A stretch of DNA of 64,000 bases, taken from the NCBI GenBank assembly GCA_046091165.1, contig JBJTBE010000086.1:7228-71227 (forward strand), read 5' to 3'. Shown here in pieces: positions 53,698-62,374 of this stretch. The position numbers and the translations under genes are program-made. Position 1 is the stretch's first letter. Every line of letters starts with the position of its first letter. The DNA comes from F1-60-MAGs163 sp046091165 (GTDB lineage: Bacteria > Actinomycetota > Thermoleophilia > Solirubrobacterales > Solirubrobacteraceae). The notes beneath the pieces were generated by a model that saw nothing but the letters and a program-made list of their open reading frames with translations, ran no database searches and had not been told where the DNA came from.

Positions 53698-55140
53698 TCA
53701 GGTGGCCAGAACCGGCAGCAGCGCCTGGAGCTTGACCTCGGTCTCGGCCAGCTCGGCCACCGGGTCGGAGTCGCGCACCACGCCGACGCCGGCGTAGCAG
53801 CGGGCTACCTCGCCGTCGAGCAGCGAGCAGCGCAGGGCCACGCAGAACTCGCCGTCCTCGTTGACGTCGGTCCAGCCCACCGGCCCGGCGTACCAGCCGC
53901 GGTCGAGTCCCTCCAGGGCGGGGATCAGCGGCGTGGCGGCCTCGCGCGGCTCGCCGCCGACCGCGGGTGTGGGATGCAGCAGCCCGGCGAGCTCGATCGC
54001 CGAGACCGGCTCGCGCAGCTGGGCGCGGATCGGCGTGGCGAGGTGCTGGATGTTGGCCACCCGGGCCAGGACCGGCTCCTCGGGCGCCGTGACCCAGACG
54101 CTGCGCGGCGAGAGGGTGCGGACGATCCGGCGGGTGACGATCGCCTGCTCCTCCCGGTCCTTGCCCGAGCGCATCAGCTGCTCGCCCAGGTGGTCGTCGG
54201 TCGCCGGGTCCGAGCTGCGCCCGATCGACCCGGCGAGCGCCAGGGTCGAGGCGCGCAGGCCCTGCCGGCGCACCAGCAGCTCGGGGCTGGCGGCCAGGAA
54301 GGTCTTCCCGCCCCGGCCCACCGCGATCACGTGGCAGCCGGTGAACGCCTCGCGCAGCAGGCCGTAGATCGCCGGCGCGTCGTGGGGCCGCGAGGCGTGG
54401 ACCTGGACCTCCCGGGCGAGCACGACCTTCTCGAGATCCCCGGCGCGGATCCGCTCGGCCGCGCGGGCGACGGCGTCCTCGTAGTGCTCGGGCGGCATCG
54501 CCCCGGTCACGCGGGCCCGCACCGCCGGGTCCGGGTCGACGAGCGGCAGCGGCCGGCTGGAGAGGCGGGCGGCGCGGGCGGCCAGCAGGGTGGCCAGCTC
54601 CCGGGGCTCGTCGCCGGGCTCTGCGGCGGCACAGAGGGTCAGCAGCACCGCCTCGCCGCGGCGCGAGACGACGACCTCGGGCACGTGGAGGGAGGCGGGG
54701 GCAAAGCCGGCCCAGTGCGGGGCGTTTCCGCCCTCGTCGGCGAAGGCGAAACCCCCGACGGCCAGCGGCCCCGAGTCGGCCGGGCCGGGCGGGGCGTCGC
54801 AGGCGGCGTCGCGTGCCAGCTCGCGCCAGCGACCGGCCACCTCGTCGAAGCGCCGCGGCCCCGAGGCCTCGAGCGTGACGACCGAACCGAGAGTGGCCAG
54901 CGCCGCGCGCTCGCGCTCGGGCTGCTCGCAGCAGAACCAGGGTTCGCCGCCCTCGCGCGAGGCGATCACGACCTGCGCGGGGTCGACGGCCGCGTCGAGC
55001 TCGACCGTCACCGCGCCCAGGACGGTGCGCCCGTGGCGCCGGGCCCGCGAGGCGGCCTCCTCGAGGCGCTCCAGCAGGCGCTGCTCGTCGGCGGCGGAGA
55101 GGGCGAACTCCCCGGGGGTGATTGTCCCGCTGAGGGTCAT
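53698..55140 (-). CDS. menF: Isochorismate synthase
   Basis: Chorismate-utilising enzyme forming isochorismate, entry to the menaquinone pathway. The 480 residues have the conserved C-terminal chorismate-binding domain: KVVLAREVQVHA, FLAASPELLVRRQG, LAGSIGRSSDPATDDHLGEQLMRSGKDREE, NIQHLATPIRA, LHPTPAVGGEPREAA and WYAGPVGW. The ATG at 55140 has TATAAA 7 nt upstream and no Shine-Dalgarno. An entC-type isochorismate synthase for siderophores is less likely given the men context. Confidence 0.93.
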   Translation of the reverse strand: MTLSGTITPGEFALSAADEQRLLERLEEAASRARRHGRTVLGAVTVELDAAVDPAQVVIASREGGEPWFCCEQPERERAALATLGSVVTLEASGPRRFDEVAGRWRELARDAACDAPPGPADSGPLAVGGFAFADEGGNAPHWAGFAPASLHVPEVVVSRRGEAVLLTLCAAAEPGDEPRELATLLAARAARLSSRPLPLVDPDPAVRARVTGAMPPEHYEDAVARAAERIRAGDLEKVVLAREVQVHASRPHDAPAIYGLLREAFTGCHVIAVGRGGKTFLAASPELLVRRQGLRASTLALAGSIGRSSDPATDDHLGEQLMRSGKDREEQAIVTRRIVRTLSPRSVWVTAPEEPVLARVANIQHLATPIRAQLREPVSAIELAGLLHPTPAVGGEPREAATPLIPALEGLDRGWYAGPVGWTDVNEDGEFCVALRCSLLDGEVARCYAGVGVVRDSDPVAELAETEVKLQALLPVLAT

Positions 55141-55147
55141 CGTGTGC

Positions 55148-55153
55148 TTTATA
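55148..55153 (-). promoter_or_regulatory. Putative -10 box TATAAA of menF
   Basis: TATAAA lies 7 nt before the menF ATG, within the 46-nt gap after ilvN. Spacing is like the other leaderless-type boxes in the window. Confidence 0.5.
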
Positions 55154-55186
55154 CGGACGAGACCGGCCTTACGGACCGGTGGCGGC

Positions 55187-55750
55187 TCAGGTCTCGGCGC
55201 GGCCGCGCGCGATGGCGATCTCGCCGGTGCGCATCATCTCGACCATGCCGAGCGGCCGGAGCATCTGCTCGAAGGCCTCGATCTTCTCGTTGGTGCCGGT
55301 GATCTCGAAGATCAGCGAGCGGCGGTCCACGTCGACCACGCGGCCGCGGAAGATGCTGCAGATCTGCATCGCCTCGCCGCGCTGGCTGCCGTCGACCGAG
55401 ACCTTGAAGAGGGCCAGCTCGCGGGCGACGCTCTCCTCGGGATCGAGGTCCCTGATCTTCAGGACGTTGACCAGCTTGTGGAGCTGCTTGGTCACCTGGT
55501 CGATCGGGTGCACGGCGCCGTCGACGGTGAGGGTGATCCGCGAGAAGCGCTCATCGTCGGTCGGGCCGACCGAGAGGGTGTCGATGTTGAAGCCGCGCCG
55601 CGCGAACAGGCCGGCGATCCGGGTGAGGACGCCGGGCTTGTTCTCCACGAGGATCGAGAGCGTGTGCTTGCGCCCGGTGCGCACCCCGGTGCTCGCCTCC
55701 AGCTCCTCGAGGCTCAGCAGCTGCTCGGAGGAATCGGCCATCGCACTCAC
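55187..55750 (-). CDS. ilvN: Acetolactate synthase small (regulatory) subunit
   Basis: ACT-domain subunit that binds valine and stimulates IlvB. Of 187 residues, the ACT domain is at about 29-105 (HTLSILVENKPGVLTRIAGLFARRGFNIDTL) with a second ferredoxin-like half after 110 (AMQICSIFRGRVVDV). The GTG at 55750 overlaps the ilvB stop (GTGA), matching the habit in this window; an ATG three codons in (55741) is the alternative. Confidence 0.95.
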   Translation of the reverse strand: MSAMADSSEQLLSLEELEASTGVRTGRKHTLSILVENKPGVLTRIAGLFARRGFNIDTLSVGPTDDERFSRITLTVDGAVHPIDQVTKQLHKLVNVLKIRDLDPEESVARELALFKVSVDGSQRGEAMQICSIFRGRVVDVDRRSLIFEITGTNEKIEAFEQMLRPLGMVEMMRTGEIAIARGRAET

Positions 55751-57423
55751 CCGACCATCTCGCGCGCCGGCATCCCGGGCGCGATCATCGGGTAGACGTT
55801 CTCCCCCGGGGTGACCCGCACGTCGCAGAGCACCGGCCCGGGGGTGGCCAGCGCGGCCTTCATCTCGTCGACGAGGGTCGCCTTGTCGGTCATCCGGAAG
55901 GCCTTCATGCCGTAGGCCTCGGCGAGCTTGACGAAGTCGGGGGACTCGCTGAAGTGAACGTGCGAGTAGTTCTCGTCCCAGAAGAGCTCCTGCCACTGGC
56001 GAACCATGCCCAGCGAGCCGTTGTTCATGATGAAGATCTTCACGTCGATCTCCTCGGTGACGCAGGTGGCGAGCTCCTGGACATTCATCTGGATCGATCC
56101 GTCGCCGGTGACGCAGACCACCTCGCGGTCCGGGCAGCCGACCTTGGCGCCGATCGCCGCCGGCAGGCCGAAGCCCATCGTCCCCAGGCCGCCGGAGTTG
56201 ATCCACCGGCGCGGCTCGGGGAAGTGGTAGTACTGCGCGACCCACATCTGGTGCTGGCCGACGTCGGAGGTGACGATCGCCTCGCCGCCGGTGGCCTCGT
56301 AGAGGGCCTGGATCATGTACTGGGGCTTGATCTCGCTGTCGGTGCTGTCCTCGTAGGAGAGCGGGTACTTCTCCTTCCACTCCTCGATCTGCCCAAGCCA
56401 CGGGTCGAGCCGGGAGGTGTCGGGATCGAGCGCCCGGTACTCCCGGGTCAGGGCGGGCAGGATCGACTTCGCGTCGCCGACGATCGGGATGTGGGCCGGG
56501 ACGTTCTTGGAGACCTCGGCCGGGTCGATGTCGATGTGGATGAACTTGGCGTTGGGGGCGAACTCGTCGAGCTTGCCGGTGATGCGGTCGTCGAAGCGGG
56601 CTCCGATCGCGCAGATCAGGTCGGCCTCGTCCATCGCGTAGTTGGCCGCCCGGGTGCCGTGCATGCCCAGCATGCCCAGCCACTGGTCGCCGGAGCCCGG
56701 GTAGGCGCCGAGCGCCATCAGCGTGCAGGTAACCGGGAAGCGGTCGCTGGCGGCCAGGGCGCGCAGCTCCTCGGAGGCGTTGCCGTTGATGACCCCGCCG
56801 CCGACGTAGAGCACCGGCTTGCGGGCGCTGGCCAGCGCCTTGGCAGCCTGGCGGATCTGCTTGGCGTTGCCTTCGGTCACCGGGCTGTACCCGGGCAGGC
56901 TGATCTCGGAGACCGGCTGGTAGTCGATCTCCTCGCGGGAGACGTCGACGGGAATATCGACCACCACCGGCCCGGGGCGCCCGCTGCCGGCGATGTGGAA
57001 GGCCTCATGAACGCGCGCGGGCAGGCCGTTGGCGTCGGTGACCATGAACGAGTGCTTGACCGCGGGAATGGTGATCCCCAGCGTGTCGGCCTCCTGGAAG
57101 CCGTCGGTGCCGATCAGGTCGGTGCGCACCTGGCCGGTGATGAAGACGACGGGGACCGAATCCATCATCGCGTCGACGATCGTCGTCACCAGGTTGGTGG
57201 CGCCCGGGCCGGAGGTGCCAAAGCAGACCCCGGTCTTGCCGGTGGCCTTGGCGTAGCCCTCGGCGGCGTGGCCGCCGCCGGCCTCGTGGCGCACGAGGAT
57301 GTGGCGCGTGCCGCCGTCGGCCAGGGCGTCGTAGGTGGGAAGGTTGGCGCCGCCCGGGTAGCCGAATACGACTTCGACATCCTCCGCCTTCAGGCATTTC
57401 ATGAGCGCATCGACGGCTCGCAT
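55747..57423 (-). CDS. ilvB: Acetolactate synthase large (catalytic) subunit
   Basis: ThDP- and FAD-dependent condensation giving 2-acetolactate or 2-aceto-2-hydroxybutyrate. The 558 residues have the activating glutamate in VRHEAGGGHAAEGYAKATG, FGTSGPGATNLVT, and the ThDP/Mg motif GDGSIQMNVQELAT...NNGSLGMVRQWQ. The ATG at 57423 has GGAAGGAGG about 10 nt upstream. A TGTTAGAAT extended -10 lies about 75 nt upstream. I found no leader peptide in that leader. Confidence 0.96.
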   Translation of the reverse strand: MRAVDALMKCLKAEDVEVVFGYPGGANLPTYDALADGGTRHILVRHEAGGGHAAEGYAKATGKTGVCFGTSGPGATNLVTTIVDAMMDSVPVVFITGQVRTDLIGTDGFQEADTLGITIPAVKHSFMVTDANGLPARVHEAFHIAGSGRPGPVVVDIPVDVSREEIDYQPVSEISLPGYSPVTEGNAKQIRQAAKALASARKPVLYVGGGVINGNASEELRALAASDRFPVTCTLMALGAYPGSGDQWLGMLGMHGTRAANYAMDEADLICAIGARFDDRITGKLDEFAPNAKFIHIDIDPAEVSKNVPAHIPIVGDAKSILPALTREYRALDPDTSRLDPWLGQIEEWKEKYPLSYEDSTDSEIKPQYMIQALYEATGGEAIVTSDVGQHQMWVAQYYHFPEPRRWINSGGLGTMGFGLPAAIGAKVGCPDREVVCVTGDGSIQMNVQELATCVTEEIDVKIFIMNNGSLGMVRQWQELFWDENYSHVHFSESPDFVKLAEAYGMKAFRMTDKATLVDEMKAALATPGPVLCDVRVTPGENVYPMIAPGMPAREMVG

Positions 57424-57492
57424 CTGGGTCGGCCTCCTTCCGGGATCGGTGGTCTTCGGGTGCGCGGCAGCCGCCAGGGGCCGCCGAAACGC

Positions 57493-57505
57493 CGATTCTA
57501 ACAGT
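57493..57505 (-). promoter_or_regulatory. Putative extended -10 (TGTTAGAAT) of ilvBN
   Basis: TGTTAGAAT (TGn followed by TAGAAT, five of six to TATAAT) near 57496-57504 precedes ilvB by about 75 nt. The leader between contains a short GC hairpin (GGCGGC with GCTGCC) and the Shine-Dalgarno. Confidence 0.45.
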
Positions 57506-57554
57506 GATTTTCGGCCCTCCGGCGCCCTGCAAGGGCGTGGCCGAACGGCGCTCT

Positions 57555-57863
57555 CTAGACCTTTCGACGCGAGGGGGTCAGAGCCTCCGGCGGGATCAGT
57601 TCCTCGTCCGGGGGCAGGTAGAGCTCGGTGCCGCAGCGCGTGCAGATCGTGTTGGTGACCGGGACCACGTTGCCGCAGGTCGGGCACTGCATGCGGTCCT
57701 CGAGCTTTTCGCTGCGGATGAAGATCGCGGCCAGCAGCCCAAATACCGGCACGATCCCGCTGATCAGGAACCAGAGCCAGAACGAGTTGCCCTTGATCTT
57801 CCCGACGATCCCGCCGGCCAGGGCGAAGCAGAGCGCGATGAAGAGGTAGCCGGTTCCGGCCAT
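57555..57863 (-). CDS. Small membrane protein with C-terminal zinc ribbon
   Basis: 102 residues: two hydrophobic helices (about 5-22 and 27-48), then a Cys4 zinc ribbon CPTC...CTRC (about 60-79) and a short Pro/Glu/Arg tail. The topology puts the ribbon in the cytosol if the N-terminus is inside. I know no function for it. It follows gatB by about 20 nt and has TAGACT 6 nt before the ATG. Confidence 0.75.
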   Translation of the reverse strand: MAGTGYLFIALCFALAGGIVGKIKGNSFWLWFLISGIVPVFGLLAAIFIRSEKLEDRMQCPTCGNVVPVTNTICTRCGTELYLPPDEELIPPEALTPSRRKV

Positions 57864-57869
57864 GGCGCG

Positions 57870-57876
57870 AGTCTAG
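57870..57876 (-). promoter_or_regulatory. Putative -10 box TAGACT of the zinc-ribbon gene
   Basis: TAGACT in CTAGACT ends 6 nt before the ATG, in the short gap after the gatB stop. It is the same hexamer as before gatC, argH and rseP. Coordinates are good to one base. Confidence 0.5.
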
Positions 57877-57882
57877 GCCGCC

Positions 57883-59307
57883 TCAGCCCAGCCCGAGCTC
57901 GCTGCGCACCAGCGCCGTGACCTCTCCCCCGTCGGCCCGCCCGCGGGTCTCCTTCATCACGTAGCCGACGATCACCCCGATCGGCTTCATGTCCCCGCCC
58001 TTGAGCTTCTCGGCCACGTCGGGGTTGGCCTCCAGCGCCGCCCTGACGATCGGCGCCAGCTCGTCGGCTCCGCCGACCGCCCCGAGGTCCTCATCGGCGA
58101 CGATGGCCTCCGGCTCCCCCCCTTCGGCGACCAGCTTCTCGAGCACCTGCTTTCCGGCCCCCTGGGTCACCTTTCCCTCCTCGACCATCGCGGCCAGCGA
58201 GGCGAGGGCCTTCGGGGTGACCTTCGAGTCGGCCGGGTCACCGGAGTCAAGGCGCCCGGCCAGCTCGGCGGTCCAGTTGGCCAGCGCCTGCGGCGAAGCC
58301 CCGCCGCCGGCGGCGAGCGCCTCGTCGAACCAGGCCCCGGCCTCCCCGTGCCAGGAGAGCAGCCGCGCGCTCTCGGCGTTGAGGCCGAGTTCCAGGAGCC
58401 GCTGCTCGCGCTCGACCGGCAGCTCGGGCAGCGCCTGGCGGGCGCGCTCCAGCATCGCGTCGGTGATGACCACCGGGGCGAGGTCGGGCTCGGGGAAGTA
58501 TCGGTAGTCGTGGGCCTCCTCCTTGGAGCGCAGCGAGGTAAGCGAGCCGCTGCGCGGGTCGAAGTGGAGGGTCTCCTGCAGCACCGGCTCGCCGGCCTCG
58601 ATCAGCGCCGCCTGGCGGGCGATCTCCGCGTCGATGCCGCGCTCGATGAAGCGGAAGGAGTTCATGTTCTTGAGCTCGGTCTTGGTGCCGAGCTCGCCGC
58701 TGCCGGCCGGGCGCAGGGAGATGTTGGCGTCGCACCGCAGCGACCCCTCCTCCATGTTCACGTCGCTCACCCCGAGCTGGCGCAGGGTGGTGCGCAGGAG
58801 CCGCAGCCACTCGGCGGCCTGGCGGGCCGAGCGCAGCGAGGGCTCGGTGACGCTCTCGGCCAGCGGAGTGCCGCCGCGGTTGAAGTCCACGACGGAGGCA
58901 TCGGCGCCGTGGATCCGGCCGCTGGCGCCGGCGTGGTTGAGCTTGGCGGCGTCGTCCTCGAGATGGACCCGGTGGATCTCCACCTCCCCGAGCCGGCCGC
59001 CGCGGCAGAGCGGCTGGTCGTACTGGCTGATCTGGTAGCCCTTGGCCAGGTCGGGATAGAAGTAGTTCTTGCGGTGGAAGATCGAGCGCGGCGCCAGCTC
59101 GGAGCCAAGCGCCATCCCGATCATCAGCCCGTAGTGGATCGCCTCGGCGTTGGCTACCGGGAGCGCGCCGGGGAGGCCCAGGCAGACCGGGCAGGTGAGC
59201 GTGTTCGGGGGCTCGCCGAAGCCGGTGGGGCAGCCGCAGAACATCTTGGTTTTCGTGCCGAGCTGGACGTGGATCTCCAGCCCGATAACCGGCTCGAGTT
59301 CGGCCAT
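57883..59307 (-). CDS. gatB: Asp/Glu-tRNA amidotransferase subunit B
   Basis: Kinase and tRNA-binding subunit of GatCAB, which converts mischarged Glu-tRNA(Gln) and/or Asp-tRNA(Asn). The 474 residues show VIGLEIHVQLGTKTKMFCGCP at the N-terminus, CPVCLGLPGALPV, FHRKNYFYPDLAKGYQISQYD and the C-terminal YqeY-like tail domain (about 330-474). The ATG overlaps the gatA stop by one base. Confidence 0.97.
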   Translation of the reverse strand: MAELEPVIGLEIHVQLGTKTKMFCGCPTGFGEPPNTLTCPVCLGLPGALPVANAEAIHYGLMIGMALGSELAPRSIFHRKNYFYPDLAKGYQISQYDQPLCRGGRLGEVEIHRVHLEDDAAKLNHAGASGRIHGADASVVDFNRGGTPLAESVTEPSLRSARQAAEWLRLLRTTLRQLGVSDVNMEEGSLRCDANISLRPAGSGELGTKTELKNMNSFRFIERGIDAEIARQAALIEAGEPVLQETLHFDPRSGSLTSLRSKEEAHDYRYFPEPDLAPVVITDAMLERARQALPELPVEREQRLLELGLNAESARLLSWHGEAGAWFDEALAAGGGASPQALANWTAELAGRLDSGDPADSKVTPKALASLAAMVEEGKVTQGAGKQVLEKLVAEGGEPEAIVADEDLGAVGGADELAPIVRAALEANPDVAEKLKGGDMKPIGVIVGYVMKETRGRADGGEVTALVRSELGLG

Positions 59308-60725
59308 CAGGCGGCCGTCCGGGCCGGGGACTGGTCGAAGCCGATCGCCTTCTCCATGGCGTGGGCGGCCTGGAGAACCCGGTTCTCGCTGAACGCGGGC
59401 CCGGCGATCTGCAGGCCGACCGGCAGCCCCTCGCTCAGGCCGGCGGGGATCGAGATCGCCGGCACGCCGGCCAGGGAGAACGGGACGGTGCAGAGGTCGT
59501 TGAGGTACATCGCCAGCGGGTCGGCGGTCTTGGAGCCCAGCTCGAAGGCGACGTTCGGGCTGGTCGGCGTGACGATGAAGTCGGCCTGGGAGAAGACGCC
59601 GTCCAGCTCGCGCGCCACGAGCGTGCGGACCCGCTGGGCGCGGCCGTAGTAGGCGTCGTAGTAGCCGCTGGAGAGCGCGTAGGTGCCGATCAGAATCCGC
59701 CGGCGCACCTCGGGGCCGAAGCCGTCGTGGCGGGTGTGCGTGTACATCGGCACCAGCTCGTCCTCCTCGACCCGCATGCCGTAGCGCACGCCGTCGTAGC
59801 GGGCGAGGTTCGAGGAGGCCTCGGCCGGGGCGAGCACGTAATAGGCGCTCAGCGCGTAGGGAGCGGTGGGCAGCGAACAGCTCTCCACCGTCGCGCCGAG
59901 CGCCTTGGCCGTCTCCAGCGAGGCCTCGAAGGCCTCCAGGACGCCCGGCTCGATCCCCTCTCCCCCGGAGAACTCCTCGGGAACGGCCAGGCGGACTCCC
60001 TCCAGGCTCTCGGCGTCGGGCAGCTCGATCTCCTCGGGCAGGCCGACCGAGGTGGCGTCGGCGCCGTCACGGCCGGCCATGTGGCGCAGGCAGAGCGCCG
60101 CGTCGCGCACGTCGCGGGTCAGGGGCCCGGCCTGGTCGAGCGAAGAGGCAAAGGCGATCATCCCGTAGCGCGAGACCGCGCCGTAGGTGGGCTTGAGGCC
60201 GACGATCCCGCAGAGGGCGGCCGGCTGGCGAATCGAGCCGCCGGTGTCGGTGCCCAGCGCCCAGAGGGCCGAGCCTGCGGCCACCGCGGCGGCGCTGCCG
60301 CCGGAGGAGCCTCCCGGAACGCGGCCGCGGTCCCAGGGGTTGAGCACCGGCCCGAAGGCCGAGTTCTCGTTGGAGGAGCCCATCGCGAACTCGTCCTGGT
60401 TGGTCTTGCCCTGGATCGAGGCCCCGGCCCGCTGGAGGTTGGCCACCGCGGTGGCGGTGTAGGGGGGCCGGTAGCCCTCGAGGATCCGCGAGCCCGACTG
60501 GCTGGGGATCCCCTCCGTGCAGAAGAGGTCCTTCACCGCCAGCGGCAGCCCGCCCAGCGGCCCGTCCCCGGGTGCCGGCGGTCCGTCGGGCGTCCAGGTG
60601 AAGGCGTTGAGCTCGTCGGCGGCAGCGGCCTGGTGGTAGTGGGCGGCAAGCTCGGCGGGGTCGAGCTCGCCGGCGGCAATCGCCTCGGAGGCCTGGACGG
60701 CGGTCAGCTCGCCGGGGTCGCTCAT
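59307..60725 (-). CDS. gatA: Asp/Glu-tRNA amidotransferase subunit A
   Basis: Amidase-signature glutaminase of GatCAB. The 472 residues have the catalytic triad Lys65 (LAVKD), Ser140 (GGSSGGS) and Ser164 (TDTGGSIRQPAA), with the same 75- and 24-residue spacings as known GatA. ATG overlaps the gatC stop (ATGA). The presence of GatCAB suggests that the organism lacks GlnRS or AsnRS. Confidence 0.97.
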   Translation of the reverse strand: MSDPGELTAVQASEAIAAGELDPAELAAHYHQAAAADELNAFTWTPDGPPAPGDGPLGGLPLAVKDLFCTEGIPSQSGSRILEGYRPPYTATAVANLQRAGASIQGKTNQDEFAMGSSNENSAFGPVLNPWDRGRVPGGSSGGSAAAVAAGSALWALGTDTGGSIRQPAALCGIVGLKPTYGAVSRYGMIAFASSLDQAGPLTRDVRDAALCLRHMAGRDGADATSVGLPEEIELPDAESLEGVRLAVPEEFSGGEGIEPGVLEAFEASLETAKALGATVESCSLPTAPYALSAYYVLAPAEASSNLARYDGVRYGMRVEEDELVPMYTHTRHDGFGPEVRRRILIGTYALSSGYYDAYYGRAQRVRTLVARELDGVFSQADFIVTPTSPNVAFELGSKTADPLAMYLNDLCTVPFSLAGVPAISIPAGLSEGLPVGLQIAGPAFSENRVLQAAHAMEKAIGFDQSPARTAA

Positions 60726-61012
60726 GCCTGGGCCTGGGGGCTGGGCACCAGGAAGCCCTCGTCCTGAACCGCCGGAGCGGGCCCCAGGACGGTCTCGCGG
60801 GGCAGCGGCTCGGCGGGCTCATCCGGGCGCAGGGCGTCGCCGATATCAACCACGTGGGCGGTCGGCTCGACGCCCTCGAGGTCGAGCTCCTCGATCCGGG
60901 CAATGTGGTCGAGGATCGTCGAGAGCTGGGCCGCGGTCTGCTCGACTTCGTCGTCGGGCACCTGCAGGCGCGCGAGCAGCGCGACGTGGAGAAGCTCATC
61001 GCGGTCGATCAT
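60722..61012 (-). CDS. gatC: Asp/Glu-tRNA amidotransferase subunit C
   Basis: 96-residue helical belt protein wrapping GatA. VALLARLQVPDDEVEQTAAQLSTILDHIARIEELDLEGVEPTAHV is family-typical. It heads gatC-A-B. No Shine-Dalgarno precedes the ATG; TAGACT lies 9 nt upstream and contains the TAG stop of the preceding gene. Confidence 0.94.
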   Translation of the reverse strand: MIDRDELLHVALLARLQVPDDEVEQTAAQLSTILDHIARIEELDLEGVEPTAHVVDIGDALRPDEPAEPLPRETVLGPAPAVQDEGFLVPSPQAQA

Positions 61013-61021
61013 CGGCCGCTG

Positions 61022-61027
61022 AGTCTA
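61022..61027 (-). promoter_or_regulatory. Putative -10 box TAGACT of gatCAB
   Basis: TAGACT, 9 nt before the gatC ATG. Its TAG doubles as the stop codon of the upstream membrane protein gene. Confidence 0.4.
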
Positions 61028-61507
61028 CGGAGCGGGCCGCGGCGCCGGCGGCGTGTAGCGGCGGTCGGCGGCGGTCGTGCGCTCGTTGTGCAGGGAGGCG
61101 ATCGAGCCGGCGGCCACCGCGGCCATGGCGATCACGCCCGCCCACGCCGCCGGGGCCAGGCTCACGGCGCCGCGGGGCAGCCCCACGCCCAGGCCCGGCC
61201 GGGCCAGCAGCACGATGACCAGGGCCAGGAGCGTGGGCACGGAGATGACGACCAGGGCGATCCCCGCCACGAGCCCGGGCGAGTCCGAGCGGCCGAAGAC
61301 GATGGCCAGGCAGAGGGCCAGGGCGAGCAGCGCCGAGAGGACCAGCGCGGCGACCATCGCCCACCCCAGGCCCGCCCAGCCGGTGGTGTCGAGGGCGAGG
61401 GCCATGAGGTTGCCGACCTCGACCTCGAACCAGGTCATCGGCAGCGAGGCCAGCAGCACGACGGCGGCCAGCCCGGCCACCACCTCGGCGGCCCGCAGGC
61501 GCCTCAC
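61025..61507 (-). CDS. Hypothetical four-helix membrane protein
   Basis: 160 residues with four hydrophobic segments (about 8-25, 47-69, 77-100 and 118-135) and a polar Pro-rich C-terminus. It starts with GTG overlapping the folD stop (GTGA), so it is part of the folD transcript. I recognise no family motif. The long Ala/Leu/Val segments and near-absence of charged residues in the helices give no hint of transport function. Confidence 0.65.
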   Translation of the reverse strand: MRRLRAAEVVAGLAAVVLLASLPMTWFEVEVGNLMALALDTTGWAGLGWAMVAALVLSALLALALCLAIVFGRSDSPGLVAGIALVVISVPTLLALVIVLLARPGLGVGLPRGAVSLAPAAWAGVIAMAAVAAGSIASLHNERTTAADRRYTPPAPRPAP

Positions 61508-62364
61508 GGGCCTTCGCCGGCGGCCCATTCGGCCGCGGTGACCGTGTTGGAGAGCAGGCAAGCGATGGTCATCGGCCCCACTCCCCCGGGCACCGGCGAG
61601 ATGGCGCCGGCGACCTCGCTCACCGCGTCGAAGTCGACGTCGCCGCAGAGCCCGTCGTCGGTGCGGTTGATCCCGACGTCGATGACCGTCGCGCCGGGCT
61701 TGACCCAGTCGGCCTCGACCATCCGCGGGCGCCCGACGGCGGCGATCAGCACGTCGGCGCGCCGGCAGACACCGGGCAGGTCGGCGGTGCGCGAGTGGCA
61801 GACGGTGACGGTGGCGTCGGCGTCGATCAGCATCTGGGCCATCGGCTTGCCGAACAGGTTGGAGCGCCCGATCACCACCGCCTCGGCGCCGCCCAGCTGC
61901 GCGCCGGCCTCCTCGAGCATCAGCATCACGCCGGAGGGGGTGCAGGGCCGCAGGCCCGGGCGTCCCAGCGCAAGCAGGCCGGCGCTCACGGTCGTGAGCC
62001 CGTCCACGTCCTTGCCCGGGTCGACCAGGCCGGTCAGTTCGACGCCGTCGAGGTGCTCGGGAACGGGGAGCTGGCAGATGATCCCGCTGACCGCGGGGTC
62101 GGCGTTGAGCTCGGCGATCAGCGCCTTGACCTCCTCGTCGGGCGCGTCGCCGGGCAGGCGCCGGTCGAAGCCCTGGATTCCCGCCTCGGCGCAGGCCTTC
62201 TGCTTGCCGCCGACGTAGACGGCGCTGGCCGGGTCGTCGCCTACCAGGATCGTGGCCAGGCCCGGGGGGCGCCCGTGGCGCTCGGCGAAGGCCCCGGCCC
62301 GCGCGGCGACCTCCTCGCGCACCCGGGCGGCGAGCGCGGCTCCGTCAATCACGGTGGCGGCCAT
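61504..62364 (-). CDS. folD: Methylenetetrahydrofolate dehydrogenase/cyclohydrolase
   Basis: Bifunctional one-carbon enzyme (NADP-dependent). The 286 residues carry YVGGKQKACAEAGI (catalytic Lys), QLPVPEHLD, PCTPSGVMLML, VVIGRSNLFGKPMAQML and PVPGGVGPMTIACLLSNT. I chose the ATG at 62364 (MAATVIDG), matching the family start; a GTG at 62382 overlaps pcrA and would add six residues. It lies 10 nt after pcrA. Confidence 0.95.
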   Translation of the reverse strand: MAATVIDGAALAARVREEVAARAGAFAERHGRPPGLATILVGDDPASAVYVGGKQKACAEAGIQGFDRRLPGDAPDEEVKALIAELNADPAVSGIICQLPVPEHLDGVELTGLVDPGKDVDGLTTVSAGLLALGRPGLRPCTPSGVMLMLEEAGAQLGGAEAVVIGRSNLFGKPMAQMLIDADATVTVCHSRTADLPGVCRRADVLIAAVGRPRMVEADWVKPGATVIDVGINRTDDGLCGDVDFDAVSEVAGAISPVPGGVGPMTIACLLSNTVTAAEWAAGEGP

Positions 62365-62374
62365 GCGCCAATTC

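Noticed and set aside
57424..57554. Search for a branched-chain leader peptide before ilvB
   Set aside because: No ATG/GTG ORF rich in Ile, Val or Leu codons occurs between the putative -10 and the ilvB start.
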